NCBI GenBank assembly: GCA_035548835.1 | Contig: DASZSB010000027.1 | Span: forward strand, 1-47,628 | Reading direction: 5' to 3' | Length of the DNA: 47,628 nt | DNA from: FEN-1219 sp035548835 | Lineage (GTDB): Bacteria > Pseudomonadota > Gammaproteobacteria > Steroidobacterales > Rariloculaceae | Part shown: positions 36,683-45,889 of the stretch, one piece after another | How the letters are laid out: each line of letters opens with the position of its first letter | Position numbering within the stretch: the stretch's first letter is position 1 | Made by a program: the position numbers and the translations under genes | Notes under the pieces: generated by a model | Told to the model about the DNA's origin: nothing | Database searches by the model: none | The model's input: the letters and a program-made list of their open reading frames with translations, nothing else

Positions 36683-38337
36683 ACAACGTGCGGCTGTTTC
36701 TCTGGCTCACGCTGCTGGCATTCGGCTGGCTCGTGTACACCGCCTGGGTGCAGGATCACCCGACGTTGGCACCACCCCAGGCTACGACGACCCCGGCCAC
36801 GCCTTCGACCGCGGCAGCCCCGCCGTCGCTTCCGAGCCTCGAAACCGGTCAAACCGCGCAAGCGCCGCTCCCACCTCAGGCCCCGATGGAGCACGGCGAG
36901 CTCATCCACGTCCGGACCGACGTGCTCGACGTAGTAATCGACTCGCACGGCGGCGACCTGGTGCGTGCCGATCTGCGTGAGTATCCCGTCGACAAGAAGA
37001 TCCCCGACAAGCTCGTCCGCCTCCTCGATGATTCGCCCGCCGATCTCTGGGTTTTCCAGACCGGCTTGCGCAGTGCGATCGGCGGTGCCGAGCCCAATCA
37101 CCTCGGCACGTTCCGTACCGCAAACAACGAGTACGCCTTGGCCCCGGGTCAGAACGAGCTCGTTGTGAGCCTGGATTGGGTAGGAGAGGGGCCGGTCAGC
37201 GCACGCAAGGTCTACACGTTTCGCCGCGGTCAGTACGGCATCGACCTGACACTCTCCGTGCAGCCGAGCGCCGGCGGCAGCTGGCGGGGCGCGCCTTATG
37301 CGCAGATGGTGCGCCTGCACAATCCCCCGAAGCGCTCCTATACCTCCGTCGACTCGTATTCGTTCACCGGCCCCGTTCTCTTCAACGGCGACAAGTACGA
37401 GAAGCTCGATTTCAAGAAGATCACCGACGCGCCCGTCACGCAGACCGTCAAAGGCGGCTGGTTCGCCGCGATCCAGCATCACTTTCTCGCCGCCGCGGTG
37501 CCCCCACCGGCGGACGACTTCCGCTACGACGCCTCCACGCGCGGCCAGGAATTCCTGCTGAGTGCGATCGGCCCCGTCCTCGAGTCCACCGCCGCGACGC
37601 CGCTGAACTATACCTTCAAGCTGTTCGTCGGGCCGAAGCTGCAGAACCAGCTCCAGGCGATTGGTGAGAAGCTGGACCTGACCGTCGACTACGGTCGGCT
37701 TACATTGATCGCGCACCCGATGTTCCTCCTGCTGTCGTTCATCGAGCGGTGGGTCAACAATTGGGGCTGGGCCATCGTGATCGTCACGATGATGATCAAG
37801 CTCGTCTTCTACAAACTCACGGCCACGAGCGGCCGATCGATGGCGAAGATGCGCCGACTCGCGCCGCGCATCAAAGCCCTGCAGGAGACGTACAAGGACG
37901 ACCGGCAGGCGCTCAGTCAGAAGATGATGGAGCTCTACAAGCGCGAGAAGGTGAATCCGGCCGCCGGTTGCCTCCCGATCGTGATTCAGATGCCATTCTT
38001 CTTCGCGTTCTACTGGGTACTGATCGAGAGCGTCGAGATGCGGCAGGCACCTTTCATGCTCTGGATCAACGACCTGTCGTCGCGCGATCCGTATTTCGTG
38101 CTGCCACTGCTGATGGGTATCGCGATGTTCCTGCAGTCCCGCTTGAGCCCGGCGCCGCCGGACCCGATGCAGGCGCGCGTCATGCAGATCATGCCCGTCG
38201 CGTTCAGCGTGATGTTTGCATTCTTCCCGGCCGGTCTCGTGCTGTATTGGTTCACCAACACGTTGCTCTCGATCCTGCAGCAATGGCGCATCAACCAGCT
38301 GGTCGCCCGCGAGAACGCGAACGCGCCGGCAGGCTAG
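36679..38337 (+). CDS. yidC: YidC, membrane protein insertase
   Basis: A 552-residue YidC. It has an N-terminal membrane helix (about 4-22), a Pro/Ala/Thr-rich linker, the large periplasmic domain (about 75-330), and the conserved membrane core with KLVFYKLTATSGRSMAKM, NPAAGCLPIVIQMPFFFAFYWVL and GLVLYWFTNTLLSILQQW. It inserts and folds inner-membrane proteins, alone or with Sec. The ATG overlaps the rnpA stop. Confidence 0.98.
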   Translation: MNNVRLFLWLTLLAFGWLVYTAWVQDHPTLAPPQATTTPATPSTAAAPPSLPSLETGQTAQAPLPPQAPMEHGELIHVRTDVLDVVIDSHGGDLVRADLREYPVDKKIPDKLVRLLDDSPADLWVFQTGLRSAIGGAEPNHLGTFRTANNEYALAPGQNELVVSLDWVGEGPVSARKVYTFRRGQYGIDLTLSVQPSAGGSWRGAPYAQMVRLHNPPKRSYTSVDSYSFTGPVLFNGDKYEKLDFKKITDAPVTQTVKGGWFAAIQHHFLAAAVPPPADDFRYDASTRGQEFLLSAIGPVLESTAATPLNYTFKLFVGPKLQNQLQAIGEKLDLTVDYGRLTLIAHPMFLLLSFIERWVNNWGWAIVIVTMMIKLVFYKLTATSGRSMAKMRRLAPRIKALQETYKDDRQALSQKMMELYKREKVNPAAGCLPIVIQMPFFFAFYWVLIESVEMRQAPFMLWINDLSSRDPYFVLPLLMGIAMFLQSRLSPAPPDPMQARVMQIMPVAFSVMFAFFPAGLVLYWFTNTLLSILQQWRINQLVARENANAPAG

Positions 38338-38380
38338 GGCACCAGCGCCTGCGAGCCCGCGGCTCACACGGGGCGCACCG

Positions 38381-39730
38381 TTGAACCCAGCGCGTGAGGA
38401 CACCATCGCAGCCACCGGAACGGCCCCCGGCATCGGCGCCGTAGCGATCGTGCGAGTGTCCGGCCCGCGCGCGCTCGACATCGGCCGCCGCCTCTCGGGC
38501 ATCGAGCCCCGTCCGCGCTACGCGGAGCTGTGCACTTTCCGCGCCGTCTCCGGTGAGGCGATCGACGAGGGCCTGCTCCTGTTCTTCCCTGGCCCGCGCT
38601 CCTTCACCGGTGAAGACGTGGTCGAGCTGCAGTGCCACGGCGGGCGCGTCGTCAGCGACACGTTGCTGGCGCAGGCCTTCGCTCTCGGTGCGCGTCCGGC
38701 AGAGCCCGGTGAGTTCACGCTGCGCGCGTACCTCAATGACAAGCTCGATCTTCTCCAGGCCGAGGCCGTGGCCGACCTCATCGCCAGCGGCTCGCTGCAA
38801 GCCGCGCGCGCGGCGCTCCGCTCGCTGGACGGCGAGTTCTCGGCTGCCGTCGCCGACGTGCAGGCGGCCCTCACGAGCCTGCGCGTGCGCATCGAGGCCT
38901 GGCTCGACTTTCCGGACGAGGAGCTACCCTTCGATGCGGCGCCGCAGTGCATCACCGAGATCGATCGACTGCTCTCGATGCTCGACGCACTGACCGGTCG
39001 CGCGCGGTCGGGCAGGGCACTGCGTGACGGTCTGAGCATTGCGATCGCCGGTCCCCCGAACGCAGGCAAGTCGAGCCTGCTGAATCGTCTGGCCGGCTAC
39101 GACGCCGCCATCGTGACCGACATTCCCGGCACGACGCGCGATCCGCTGCGGGAACAGCTCACGCTCGACGGCCTGCCCGTCACCGTCGTGGATACCGCGG
39201 GACTGCGCGACACCGCGGATCCGATCGAACGCGAGGGCGTGCGCCGTGCGCGCACCGAAGTCGCGCGCGCAGATCGCGTGCTATGGCTTGCCGACGCCCG
39301 CGCCGCTGCCGCGACGAGCTTGCACGAGGCGCGCGCCGCGCTGGGCGACGACGTACCGTTTACGGTGGTCATGAACAAGGTGGATCTGACCGCGGCGCCG
39401 CCGCGCACGTTCGTGCTCGCCGGAGTTCCGTTCGTGAGCCTGTCCGCGCTGACGGGCGTCGGCGTCGACGGACTGGTCGCTCACCTGAAGCAGATTGCGG
39501 GCCTCGGGGCGGAGGTCGCGGGCGCGCTCAGCGCGCGCCGCCGCCATCTCGACGCGCTCGCGCGCGTGCGCGCCGATCTGGTTACCGCGCGCGCCGAGCT
39601 CCAAGGCGCGCTCGAGCTCACCGCCGAGCATCTGCGGCGGGCGCAGACGGCGCTCGGAGAGCTGACCGGCGAGCTCACGAGCGACGATCTGCTCGGCGAG
39701 ATCTTCGCCACCTTCTGCATCGGCAAGTGA
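38381..39730 (+). CDS. mnmE: MnmE, tRNA wobble-uridine modification GTPase
   Basis: A 449-residue MnmE. The N-terminal formyl-tetrahydrofolate domain begins DTIAATGTAPGIGAVAIVRVSG. The G domain has GPPNAGKSS (224 on), GTTRD, DTAG and NKVD. The C-terminus is the typical FCIGK. With MnmG, encoded about 4 kb away, it makes the cmnm5 modification at U34. The start is TTG. The 62-nt gap to the convergent GGDEF gene shows no terminator. Confidence 0.97.
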   Translation: MNPAREDTIAATGTAPGIGAVAIVRVSGPRALDIGRRLSGIEPRPRYAELCTFRAVSGEAIDEGLLLFFPGPRSFTGEDVVELQCHGGRVVSDTLLAQAFALGARPAEPGEFTLRAYLNDKLDLLQAEAVADLIASGSLQAARAALRSLDGEFSAAVADVQAALTSLRVRIEAWLDFPDEELPFDAAPQCITEIDRLLSMLDALTGRARSGRALRDGLSIAIAGPPNAGKSSLLNRLAGYDAAIVTDIPGTTRDPLREQLTLDGLPVTVVDTAGLRDTADPIEREGVRRARTEVARADRVLWLADARAAAATSLHEARAALGDDVPFTVVMNKVDLTAAPPRTFVLAGVPFVSLSALTGVGVDGLVAHLKQIAGLGAEVAGALSARRRHLDALARVRADLVTARAELQGALELTAEHLRRAQTALGELTGELTSDDLLGEIFATFCIGK

Positions 39731-39792
39731 CCGGCCGGCAACGCGGCTCGACCTCGCAGCGATGCGCAGGCGGGCCGTGGCTCCAAGGAGCG

Positions 39793-40374
39793 TCAGTCGT
39801 ACAGGCCGACCACCTTCGCGCGGACCGGGCGGCTCGGCGGCGTGTGGGCCACCTCGACGCGGTCGCGGCCGAACTGCTTCGCGACGTGCAGCGCGCGCTC
39901 CGTGCGCGCGACGAGCTCGTCGATGGCTTCGCCAATTCGGAACTGCGCCACGCCAATCGACACCGTGGCGCTGATCCGGTCGCTGACCGGCTTCTCGGCC
40001 ACCGCGAAGCGCAGCGCCTCCGCCAGCATCTCCGCCTGACTCGACGCGCAGGGCCGGGCCAGCACGATGAGCGCGCCGCCGTCGAAACGCGCAAGCGTGT
40101 ATTCGGAGCGATGCCACGCCGGCTGGCAGATCACGTCGCGCGCGCGATCCGCGAGGCCGCTCAGCACGTCGTCGCCGGCGGCAAGCCCGTGACAGTCATT
40201 GATGTTCTGCAGGTGATCGACGTCGAGCAGCAGCAGGCAGAACGGGTTCCCGCTGCGCTGGGCATGCTCGGCCTGCATGCGCAGCGCTTCCGTGAACGCG
40301 GGGCGGGTCAGTGTGAGGGTCAGCGCGTCGTACGACGGTGCGGACGGCATGTCGGCAAACTGGGTTTGGGACAT
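39793..40374 (-). CDS. Degenerate GGDEF-domain protein
   Basis: A 193-residue protein made of a single GGDEF-like domain. The fold is visible: TRPAFTEALRM, LLLDVDHLQNIND with metal-site D51 and D53, TVSIGVAQF, and ALHVAKQFGRDRVEV. The active loop, normally R-[FY]-GGDEF, reads RFDGGAL (96-102), so the metal- and base-contacting residues are missing. It is probably not a diguanylate cyclase. It could bind GTP or c-di-GMP or act as a scaffold. There is no sensor domain or membrane helix. The 123 nt before it (40375-40497) hold nothing recognisable. Confidence 0.8.
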   Translation of the reverse strand: MSQTQFADMPSAPSYDALTLTLTRPAFTEALRMQAEHAQRSGNPFCLLLLDVDHLQNINDCHGLAAGDDVLSGLADRARDVICQPAWHRSEYTLARFDGGALIVLARPCASSQAEMLAEALRFAVAEKPVSDRISATVSIGVAQFRIGEAIDELVARTERALHVAKQFGRDRVEVAHTPPSRPVRAKVVGLYD

Positions 40375-40497
40375 CGGTCGATGAATCTCGAACTCTTGGA
40401 GTGGTCGAGCCGGCAGATTGCACCGACATGGCGCGCGTTGACGTGAACGCGCTCGCAGAAGCTGCGCTGCTGCGTTTACATAACTTGCGCGGTCGCG

Positions 40498-41682
40498 CTA
40501 ACCGAGAATTGCCTCGCGTTCGTAGAGCCGGATGGCCAGCCAGCCGAGGACCACGCCCAGCGCGAGACTGCTGGCGGCCGAGATCGCAACGAACGTCCAG
40601 TCGAGCGGCTGTGCCTTGATGAGCGAGGTGATCAGCAGGTGCTGGCTCAGACTCGGAATCCACATCAACTTCAGCTCCGGCTCCACGTTCAGCAGCGCCG
40701 CGAACATGAGCGGCAGCGTCGGGATCAGCAGGATGAATGTCAGGTACGTCTGGGCCTCGCGGTAGGTCTTCGTGAACGAGGCGACGGTCGTCATCAGTGC
40801 CGCGCCGAGCGGCGCGAACGGGCAGAGCACGACGAAGGCGGCCAGTGCTGTCGCGGCGTCGAAGCTCGAGCTCATGCCGAGCCGCTCCAGCGGCACGTGG
40901 GTCAGCGCCACGGTGAACGCCGCGAGCGTCAACGCCAGCGACACGAGCATGTAGCAGACCGTGGCCGTCATCTTGCCGAGCAGCAGGCTGGCGCGGGTCA
41001 CGGGCAGCGTCAGCAGTGGCTCGAGCGACTTGCGCTCACGCTCGCCGGCCGTCGTATCGATCGCGAGGTGCAGGCCCCCGGTCAACGTGGCGAAGAGCAG
41101 GAAGTAGGTCAGCACGCCCAGCATCAGCACGGACCTTCCCGCGGGTGTCGAGACGTCGAGCTCGTCCACGAGCAACGGTCGCAGCAGGCTCGGGCTCACG
41201 CCGTTCGCCACGAGCCGCAGAGTGCCGACCTGCTGCCCATAGGACTCGACAGTGCCCTGCACGCGCTGGATCTTGCTCTGCGCCCGCGACTTCGAACGAT
41301 CGAACACCACGGTGACGCGTGCCGCGCGGTCAGTCCCGAAGTCCTCGTCGTAGCGCTCGTCGATGACGACCGCCACGTCGTAGTCGCCCCGGGCGACGGC
41401 CGCGGCCACGTCGTCGACGTTCCGGAGCTTCGGGGTCGCGGTCGCGTGCAATCCACGCGCGCTCAGGAAGGCCATGAGGTTCGGCGCGCGCTCGGCGCCG
41501 ACGATCGGCAGATCGAGCGGCTCGTCTAGCGCGGAGAGATTGCGCGATACAGCCACGTTGATGATCGCGACGAACAGCACCGGGCCGAGCAGGGGACCGA
41601 GCAGCAGCGAGAACAGCGTGCGCCGATCACGCAGCGTCTCGACGATCTCCTTGCGGCAGACGGTCAGGAGCGTCCGCATCAT
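40498..41682 (-). CDS. ABC-2 type exporter permease (NatB-like)
   Basis: A 394-residue membrane protein. It has an N-terminal helix after the typical cytoplasmic start KEIVETLRDRRTLFSLLLGPLLGPVLF, a large extracytoplasmic domain (about 45-180), and then about five helices near the C-terminus with GERERKSLEPLLTLPVTRASLLLGK. This layout matches NatB/YhaP-like permeases for Na+, drugs or peptides. It is the last of three genes joined by 4-nt overlaps. Substrate unknown. Confidence 0.88.
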   Translation of the reverse strand: MMRTLLTVCRKEIVETLRDRRTLFSLLLGPLLGPVLFVAIINVAVSRNLSALDEPLDLPIVGAERAPNLMAFLSARGLHATATPKLRNVDDVAAAVARGDYDVAVVIDERYDEDFGTDRAARVTVVFDRSKSRAQSKIQRVQGTVESYGQQVGTLRLVANGVSPSLLRPLLVDELDVSTPAGRSVLMLGVLTYFLLFATLTGGLHLAIDTTAGERERKSLEPLLTLPVTRASLLLGKMTATVCYMLVSLALTLAAFTVALTHVPLERLGMSSSFDAATALAAFVVLCPFAPLGAALMTTVASFTKTYREAQTYLTFILLIPTLPLMFAALLNVEPELKLMWIPSLSQHLLITSLIKAQPLDWTFVAISAASSLALGVVLGWLAIRLYEREAILG

Positions 41683-42413
41683 TCGCTTGCGTGCTCCGCG
41701 CCGCTGACGGCGGTGACGAAGATCTCCTCGAGGCTGCGGCCCGGAAAACGCTGTGACAGCTCCGCCGGCGTGCCGGCGAGCGTCACGCGGCCCCCCGCGA
41801 TGATCACCAGATCGTCCACGAGCGCCTCGACCTCCTGCATCACGTGGCTCGAGAGCAGCACGCAGCGCCCTTGTGCGCGCAGCTCCCGCAGCCAGTCGCG
41901 CAGGTGCCGCGTGGCCATGACGTCGAGCCCGCTCGTGGGCTCGTCGAGCAGCAGGTGCTGCGGATCGTGCACGAGCGCGCGTGCGAGTGCGACCTTGGTC
42001 CGCTCGCCCTGCGAGAAGCCCTTGGCCTTGCGGCCAGCGATCGCACCGAGATCGAGCCGCGCGATCAACGCGTCGGCGCGCTTTGCGAGCAGCGCCTCGT
42101 CGAGGCCGTGCAGCCGCCCGTAGTACTCGATGTTCTCGCGCGCCGTGAGCTGCGGATACAGCCCGGAGCCGTGCGGCAGCACCCCGAGCAGGCGCCGCGC
42201 GGCCAGTGGCGAAGTGGCGAGGTCGGTGCCACCGATGCGCGCGCGTCCGCTGCTCGGGGAGAGCACCGTGGACAGGATCCGCAGCGTCGTCGATTTGCCG
42301 GCGCCGTTCGGACCGAGCAGGCCCGTGATGCGCCCATCGTGGGCGGCGAAACTCACGCCGTCGAGCGCCTGCACCGCGCCAAAGCGCTTGGATAGGTTCT
42401 CGACGTCGATCAC
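41679..42413 (-). CDS. ABC transporter ATP-binding protein (NatA-like)
   Basis: A 244-residue ATPase with Walker A GPNGAGKST, the signature GFSQGERTKVALARAL (Q instead of G before E), Walker B LLLDEPTSGLD and the H-loop SSHVMQEV. It powers the downstream permease. The GTG start overlaps the stop of the hydrolase gene (GTGA), and its stop overlaps the permease start (ATGA). Confidence 0.93.
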   Translation of the reverse strand: MIDVENLSKRFGAVQALDGVSFAAHDGRITGLLGPNGAGKSTTLRILSTVLSPSSGRARIGGTDLATSPLAARRLLGVLPHGSGLYPQLTARENIEYYGRLHGLDEALLAKRADALIARLDLGAIAGRKAKGFSQGERTKVALARALVHDPQHLLLDEPTSGLDVMATRHLRDWLRELRAQGRCVLLSSHVMQEVEALVDDLVIIAGGRVTLAGTPAELSQRFPGRSLEEIFVTAVSGAEHASE

Positions 42414-43855
42414 GGCGCGGGTCCCAGCAGGCTCAAGAAGAACGGCGGCGCCGGCTCCGCGTCGAGGCAACTCGCGTCGAGGTCTTTCGGCGATGCCTGC
42501 TCGAGGAACGTGCGCAGCAGCCGGGGCACGCAGCCGATGCCCACGAGCCCGTGACCCTGATTCCGCCCGATCAGGTGCTTGCTGTTCGTGAGCCCGTCCA
42601 CGATCACGCGCTCCGCGTAGGTCGGCGGCGTGATCGGATCGCTGTCGCCGGACAGCAGCAGCACGGGCTTCTCGCTGATGACCGGCTGCTTGAAGTCGTC
42701 GTCGCGTACGCCGACCGGCCAGCGGCCGCAGATCAGGCGCAGCGCGTCGACGATCGCGGTGCCGAGGTACGTGCCCGCCAGGTCCTTCGTCGCGTCCGCG
42801 TCGATGAACGGCACGTCCTCGGTGCAGGTCACGGAGTTGCTCATCGGGAAGCTCAGGGCTTCCGGCAGGTCGCGCAGCGTGGTCTTCGCGTGACTCGCGA
42901 GCGGGGCATAGTTGCCGCCGTACGCCTCGGTCAGCAGCACCGGCAGCAGCGACACCGTGGCCGAGCTGTAGCTCATGAACCGCACGAGCGCCCGCAGCTC
43001 GAGCGCGGACAGCGGCGGCTTCGCGGTGCCGGTGTCGTGGGCCGCGGCGTCGAGGCGCGCGAGCAGCTCGCGGAAGTGCGCGGGCAAGTCGGGGAACTTC
43101 GCCGCGCAGCCCGCATCCGCCGCGCAGCGGCCGAAGATCTGCGTCAGCGCCCGCTGCGCCTCCGGCGCCACGTCGGGACCGAGCGCAAGATCCGGCGGCA
43201 CCACGCCGTCGAGCACGACCGCACGCGTGCGCTCCGGGAACCGGCGCAGGTAGTGCTGCGCGACGCGCGTGCCGTACGACACGCCGTACACGTTCCAGCG
43301 CTCGATACCGAGCCCCGCGCGCACGCGGTCGAGATCCCGCACGGCCACGGACGTGGTGTAGTAGCGCGCGTCGTGTTTGAGCTCCGCCTTGCAGGCGTCG
43401 ATGACGCGGCCCAGCGCCTCGGGGCTTGCCGTGTCGAGCGCCAGATCGTCCGGCGTCTTGCACGTGAAGCCCGCGGCCGAGCGGCCCGTGCCGCGCTGGT
43501 CCACCAGCACGATGTCGCGGTCGCGCCGCGCGCCCTCGAACGCGCCGCGCAGCTGCAGGTAGAAATCGACGGTGCTCTGGCCCGGTCCGCCCGCGATCAG
43601 CAGCAGCGGGTCGGGCCGCGGCGTAGCCGACAGGGCGCCCACGCGGGCCACGAACAGGTCGATCGTGGGGCCGCCGGGCTCGGCCGGGTTCTCGGGCACG
43701 GCCAGCGTGCCGCAGCGCGCGAACACGGCCGGCACGCCCCGCGCATCGAGACGGCAGCGCGTGAGCGGCAGCGACTGGGCGTCCGTCGCTAACGGCGTCG
43801 CCCCGAGCGCCAGCAGCGCCAGGAGCCCGATGCACGTCCGCCGGCGGTATCCCAT
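42410..43855 (-). CDS. Secreted alpha/beta hydrolase (TAP-like peptidase family)
   Basis: A 481-residue protein with a signal peptide (cleavage near TDAQS, residue 27). It has the hydrolase motifs GGPGQS (oxyanion region), DQRGTGRS, GVSYGTR with nucleophile S193, SGDSDPITPP (acidic residue) and NQGHG (histidine). Several Cys pairs fit a periplasmic or secreted enzyme. Relatives include the tripeptidyl aminopeptidase and prolyl-aminopeptidase groups. It is the first gene of an operon with an ABC exporter, so it may act on a substrate or product of that exporter. The link is inferred. Confidence 0.9.
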   Translation of the reverse strand: MGYRRRTCIGLLALLALGATPLATDAQSLPLTRCRLDARGVPAVFARCGTLAVPENPAEPGGPTIDLFVARVGALSATPRPDPLLLIAGGPGQSTVDFYLQLRGAFEGARRDRDIVLVDQRGTGRSAAGFTCKTPDDLALDTASPEALGRVIDACKAELKHDARYYTTSVAVRDLDRVRAGLGIERWNVYGVSYGTRVAQHYLRRFPERTRAVVLDGVVPPDLALGPDVAPEAQRALTQIFGRCAADAGCAAKFPDLPAHFRELLARLDAAAHDTGTAKPPLSALELRALVRFMSYSSATVSLLPVLLTEAYGGNYAPLASHAKTTLRDLPEALSFPMSNSVTCTEDVPFIDADATKDLAGTYLGTAIVDALRLICGRWPVGVRDDDFKQPVISEKPVLLLSGDSDPITPPTYAERVIVDGLTNSKHLIGRNQGHGLVGIGCVPRLLRTFLEQASPKDLDASCLDAEPAPPFFLSLLGPAP

Positions 43856-43904
43856 AGCGGCGCATGTTCGCCGAAATCGCGTGGCCGTGGCCAGCGCAGG
43901 GCGG

Positions 43905-43934
43905 TGGTCACCGCGGCGGTCCTCGCCCTAGAAT
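43905..43934 (+). promoter_or_regulatory. mnmG promoter predicted to give a near-leaderless mRNA
   Basis: TGGTCA (43905-43910; four of six to -35) is followed after 18 bases by TAGAAT (43929-43934; five of six to -10). Transcription would begin near 43941, only about 3 nt before the mnmG ATG at 43944. No Shine-Dalgarno sequence is visible. The 88-nt gap is shared with the divergent hydrolase operon. Confidence 0.5.
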
Positions 43935-43943
43935 CGCTGGTTT

Positions 43944-45839
43944 ATGCACTACCCCACGGAATACGGTTGCATCGTGGTCGGCGGCGGGCACGCCGGCACC
44001 GAGGCCGCGCTCGCGGCCGCGCGCATGGGCGTGCGCACGCTGCTGCTCACGCAGAACCTGGAAACACTGGGGCAGATGAGCTGCAACCCGGCCATCGGCG
44101 GCATCGGCAAGGGCCACCTGACGAAGGAGATCGATGCCCTCGGCGGCGGCATGGCGCGCGCGATCGACCGCGCCGGCATCCACTTCCGCACGCTGAACGG
44201 CAGCAAGGGGCCGGCCGTGCGCGCCACGCGCGCGCAGGCCGATCGCGCGTTGTACAAACGCGCGATCCGCGAGCTCCTCGACGCCGAGCCCAATCTCACG
44301 CTGCTGCAGCAAAACGCCGACGGCCTGCTGCTCGACGGCACGCGCGTGCAGGGTGTCCTCACGCAGACCGGCATGCGCATCAGGGCCGAGGCCGTGGTGC
44401 TCACGGTGGGCACGTTCCTCGACGGCAAGATCCACGTGGGACAGGTCAACTATTCCGGTGGCCGGGCGGGCGACCCCGCGTCGATCGGGCTTGCACGCGG
44501 GCTCCGCGAGCTCGGCCTGGCGGTGGGGCGCCTGAAAACCGGCACGCCGCCGCGCATCGACGGCCGCACGATCGACTACACGAACCTGGCGGAGCAGCCT
44601 GGCGACACGCCGACGCCGGTCTTCTCGTTCCTCGGCCGCCGCGCCGAGCATCCGCGGCAGGTGTCGTGCTTCATCACGCACACGACGGAGCGCACGCACG
44701 AAATCATCCGCAAGGGCCTCGACCGCTCGCCGCTCTACACCGGCGTCATCGAGGGCGTAGGCCCGCGCTACTGCCCGTCGATCGAGGACAAGGTGGTGCG
44801 CTTCGCGGACCGCAACCGCCACCAGATCTTCATCGAGCCCGAGGGGCTCAACACCTTCGAGATCTACCCGAACGGCATCTCGACGTCGCTGCCGTTCGAC
44901 GTGCAGCTCGACCTCGTGCGCTCGATCCCGGGCTTCGAGCGCGCGCACCTCACGCGGCCGGGCTATGCCATCGAGTACGACTTCTTCGATCCGCGCGACC
45001 TCAAGTACTCGCTCGAGACCAAGGCCATCGACGGCCTCTACTTCGCGGGCCAGATCAACGGGACCACGGGCTACGAGGAAGCGGCCGCGCAGGGCATCGT
45101 GGCCGGCATCAACGCCGGCCGGCGCGTGCTTCAGCGCGAGCCCTGGTATCCGCGCCGCGACGAGGCCTACATCGGCGTGCTGATCGACGACCTCATCACG
45201 CGCGGCACGACCGAGCCGTACCGCATGTTCACGAGCCGCGCGGAGTTCCGGCTCTCGCTGCGCGAGGACAACGCGGACCTGCGGCTCACGCCGACGGGGC
45301 GCGAGCTCGGGCTCGTCGACGACACGCGCTGGCGCGCGTTCGAAGCGCGTCGCGAGTGGCTTGCGACGGAAGCCGCGCGCCTGAGCGCCACGATCGTGAA
45401 GCCCGCCGACGTGCCCGAAGACGGCGCGTTCGAGCCGCTGGCGCGCGAGGCGTCGGCGTACGCGCTGCTGCGCCGCCCCGGTGTCGGCTATGAGCACGTG
45501 GCCGCATTGCCACGGGTCGGCCGCTCCAGTGCGCTCGAGGGTCTGGATGCCGAGGCCATCGAGCAGTGGACCGGCAGCCTTGCCATCGACGCGCACTACG
45601 CGGGCTACGTGGAGCGGCAGGGCACGGAGATCGAGCGGCAACGCCGGCAGGCCGAGACGCGCCTGCCCGCGGACTTGGACTACCGCGCCGTGAACGGCCT
45701 CTCGAACGAGCTGCGCGAGAAGCTCGGCCGCGTCCGGCCGGAAGATATCGGCCAGGCTGCGCGCATCTCCGGCATGACGCCGGCCGCGATCTCGCTGTTG
45801 CTGGTGCACGTGAAGAAACGCCACCGCCGGACGGCCTGA
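43944..45839 (+). CDS. mnmG: MnmG (GidA), tRNA wobble-uridine modification FAD enzyme
   Basis: A 631-residue MnmG. The FAD-binding start is VVGGGHAGTEAALAAARMG. It also has GQMSCNPAIGGIGKGHL, KTGTPPRIDGRTIDY, GLYFAGQINGTTGYEEAAAQG and a helical C-terminal domain that contacts MnmE. With MnmE it forms cmnm5 at U34 of several tRNAs. In many relatives mnmG is followed by rsmG and parAB. Here it is followed by a peptide-transport operon, so the usual order is broken. Confidence 0.98.
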   Translation: MHYPTEYGCIVVGGGHAGTEAALAAARMGVRTLLLTQNLETLGQMSCNPAIGGIGKGHLTKEIDALGGGMARAIDRAGIHFRTLNGSKGPAVRATRAQADRALYKRAIRELLDAEPNLTLLQQNADGLLLDGTRVQGVLTQTGMRIRAEAVVLTVGTFLDGKIHVGQVNYSGGRAGDPASIGLARGLRELGLAVGRLKTGTPPRIDGRTIDYTNLAEQPGDTPTPVFSFLGRRAEHPRQVSCFITHTTERTHEIIRKGLDRSPLYTGVIEGVGPRYCPSIEDKVVRFADRNRHQIFIEPEGLNTFEIYPNGISTSLPFDVQLDLVRSIPGFERAHLTRPGYAIEYDFFDPRDLKYSLETKAIDGLYFAGQINGTTGYEEAAAQGIVAGINAGRRVLQREPWYPRRDEAYIGVLIDDLITRGTTEPYRMFTSRAEFRLSLREDNADLRLTPTGRELGLVDDTRWRAFEARREWLATEAARLSATIVKPADVPEDGAFEPLAREASAYALLRRPGVGYEHVAALPRVGRSSALEGLDAEAIEQWTGSLAIDAHYAGYVERQGTEIERQRRQAETRLPADLDYRAVNGLSNELREKLGRVRPEDIGQAARISGMTPAAISLLLVHVKKRHRRTA

Positions 45840-45889
45840 GCGGCGCATCCCAGGCGGCGCACCACAGCATGGACGGAGTGGCGTTGGGG

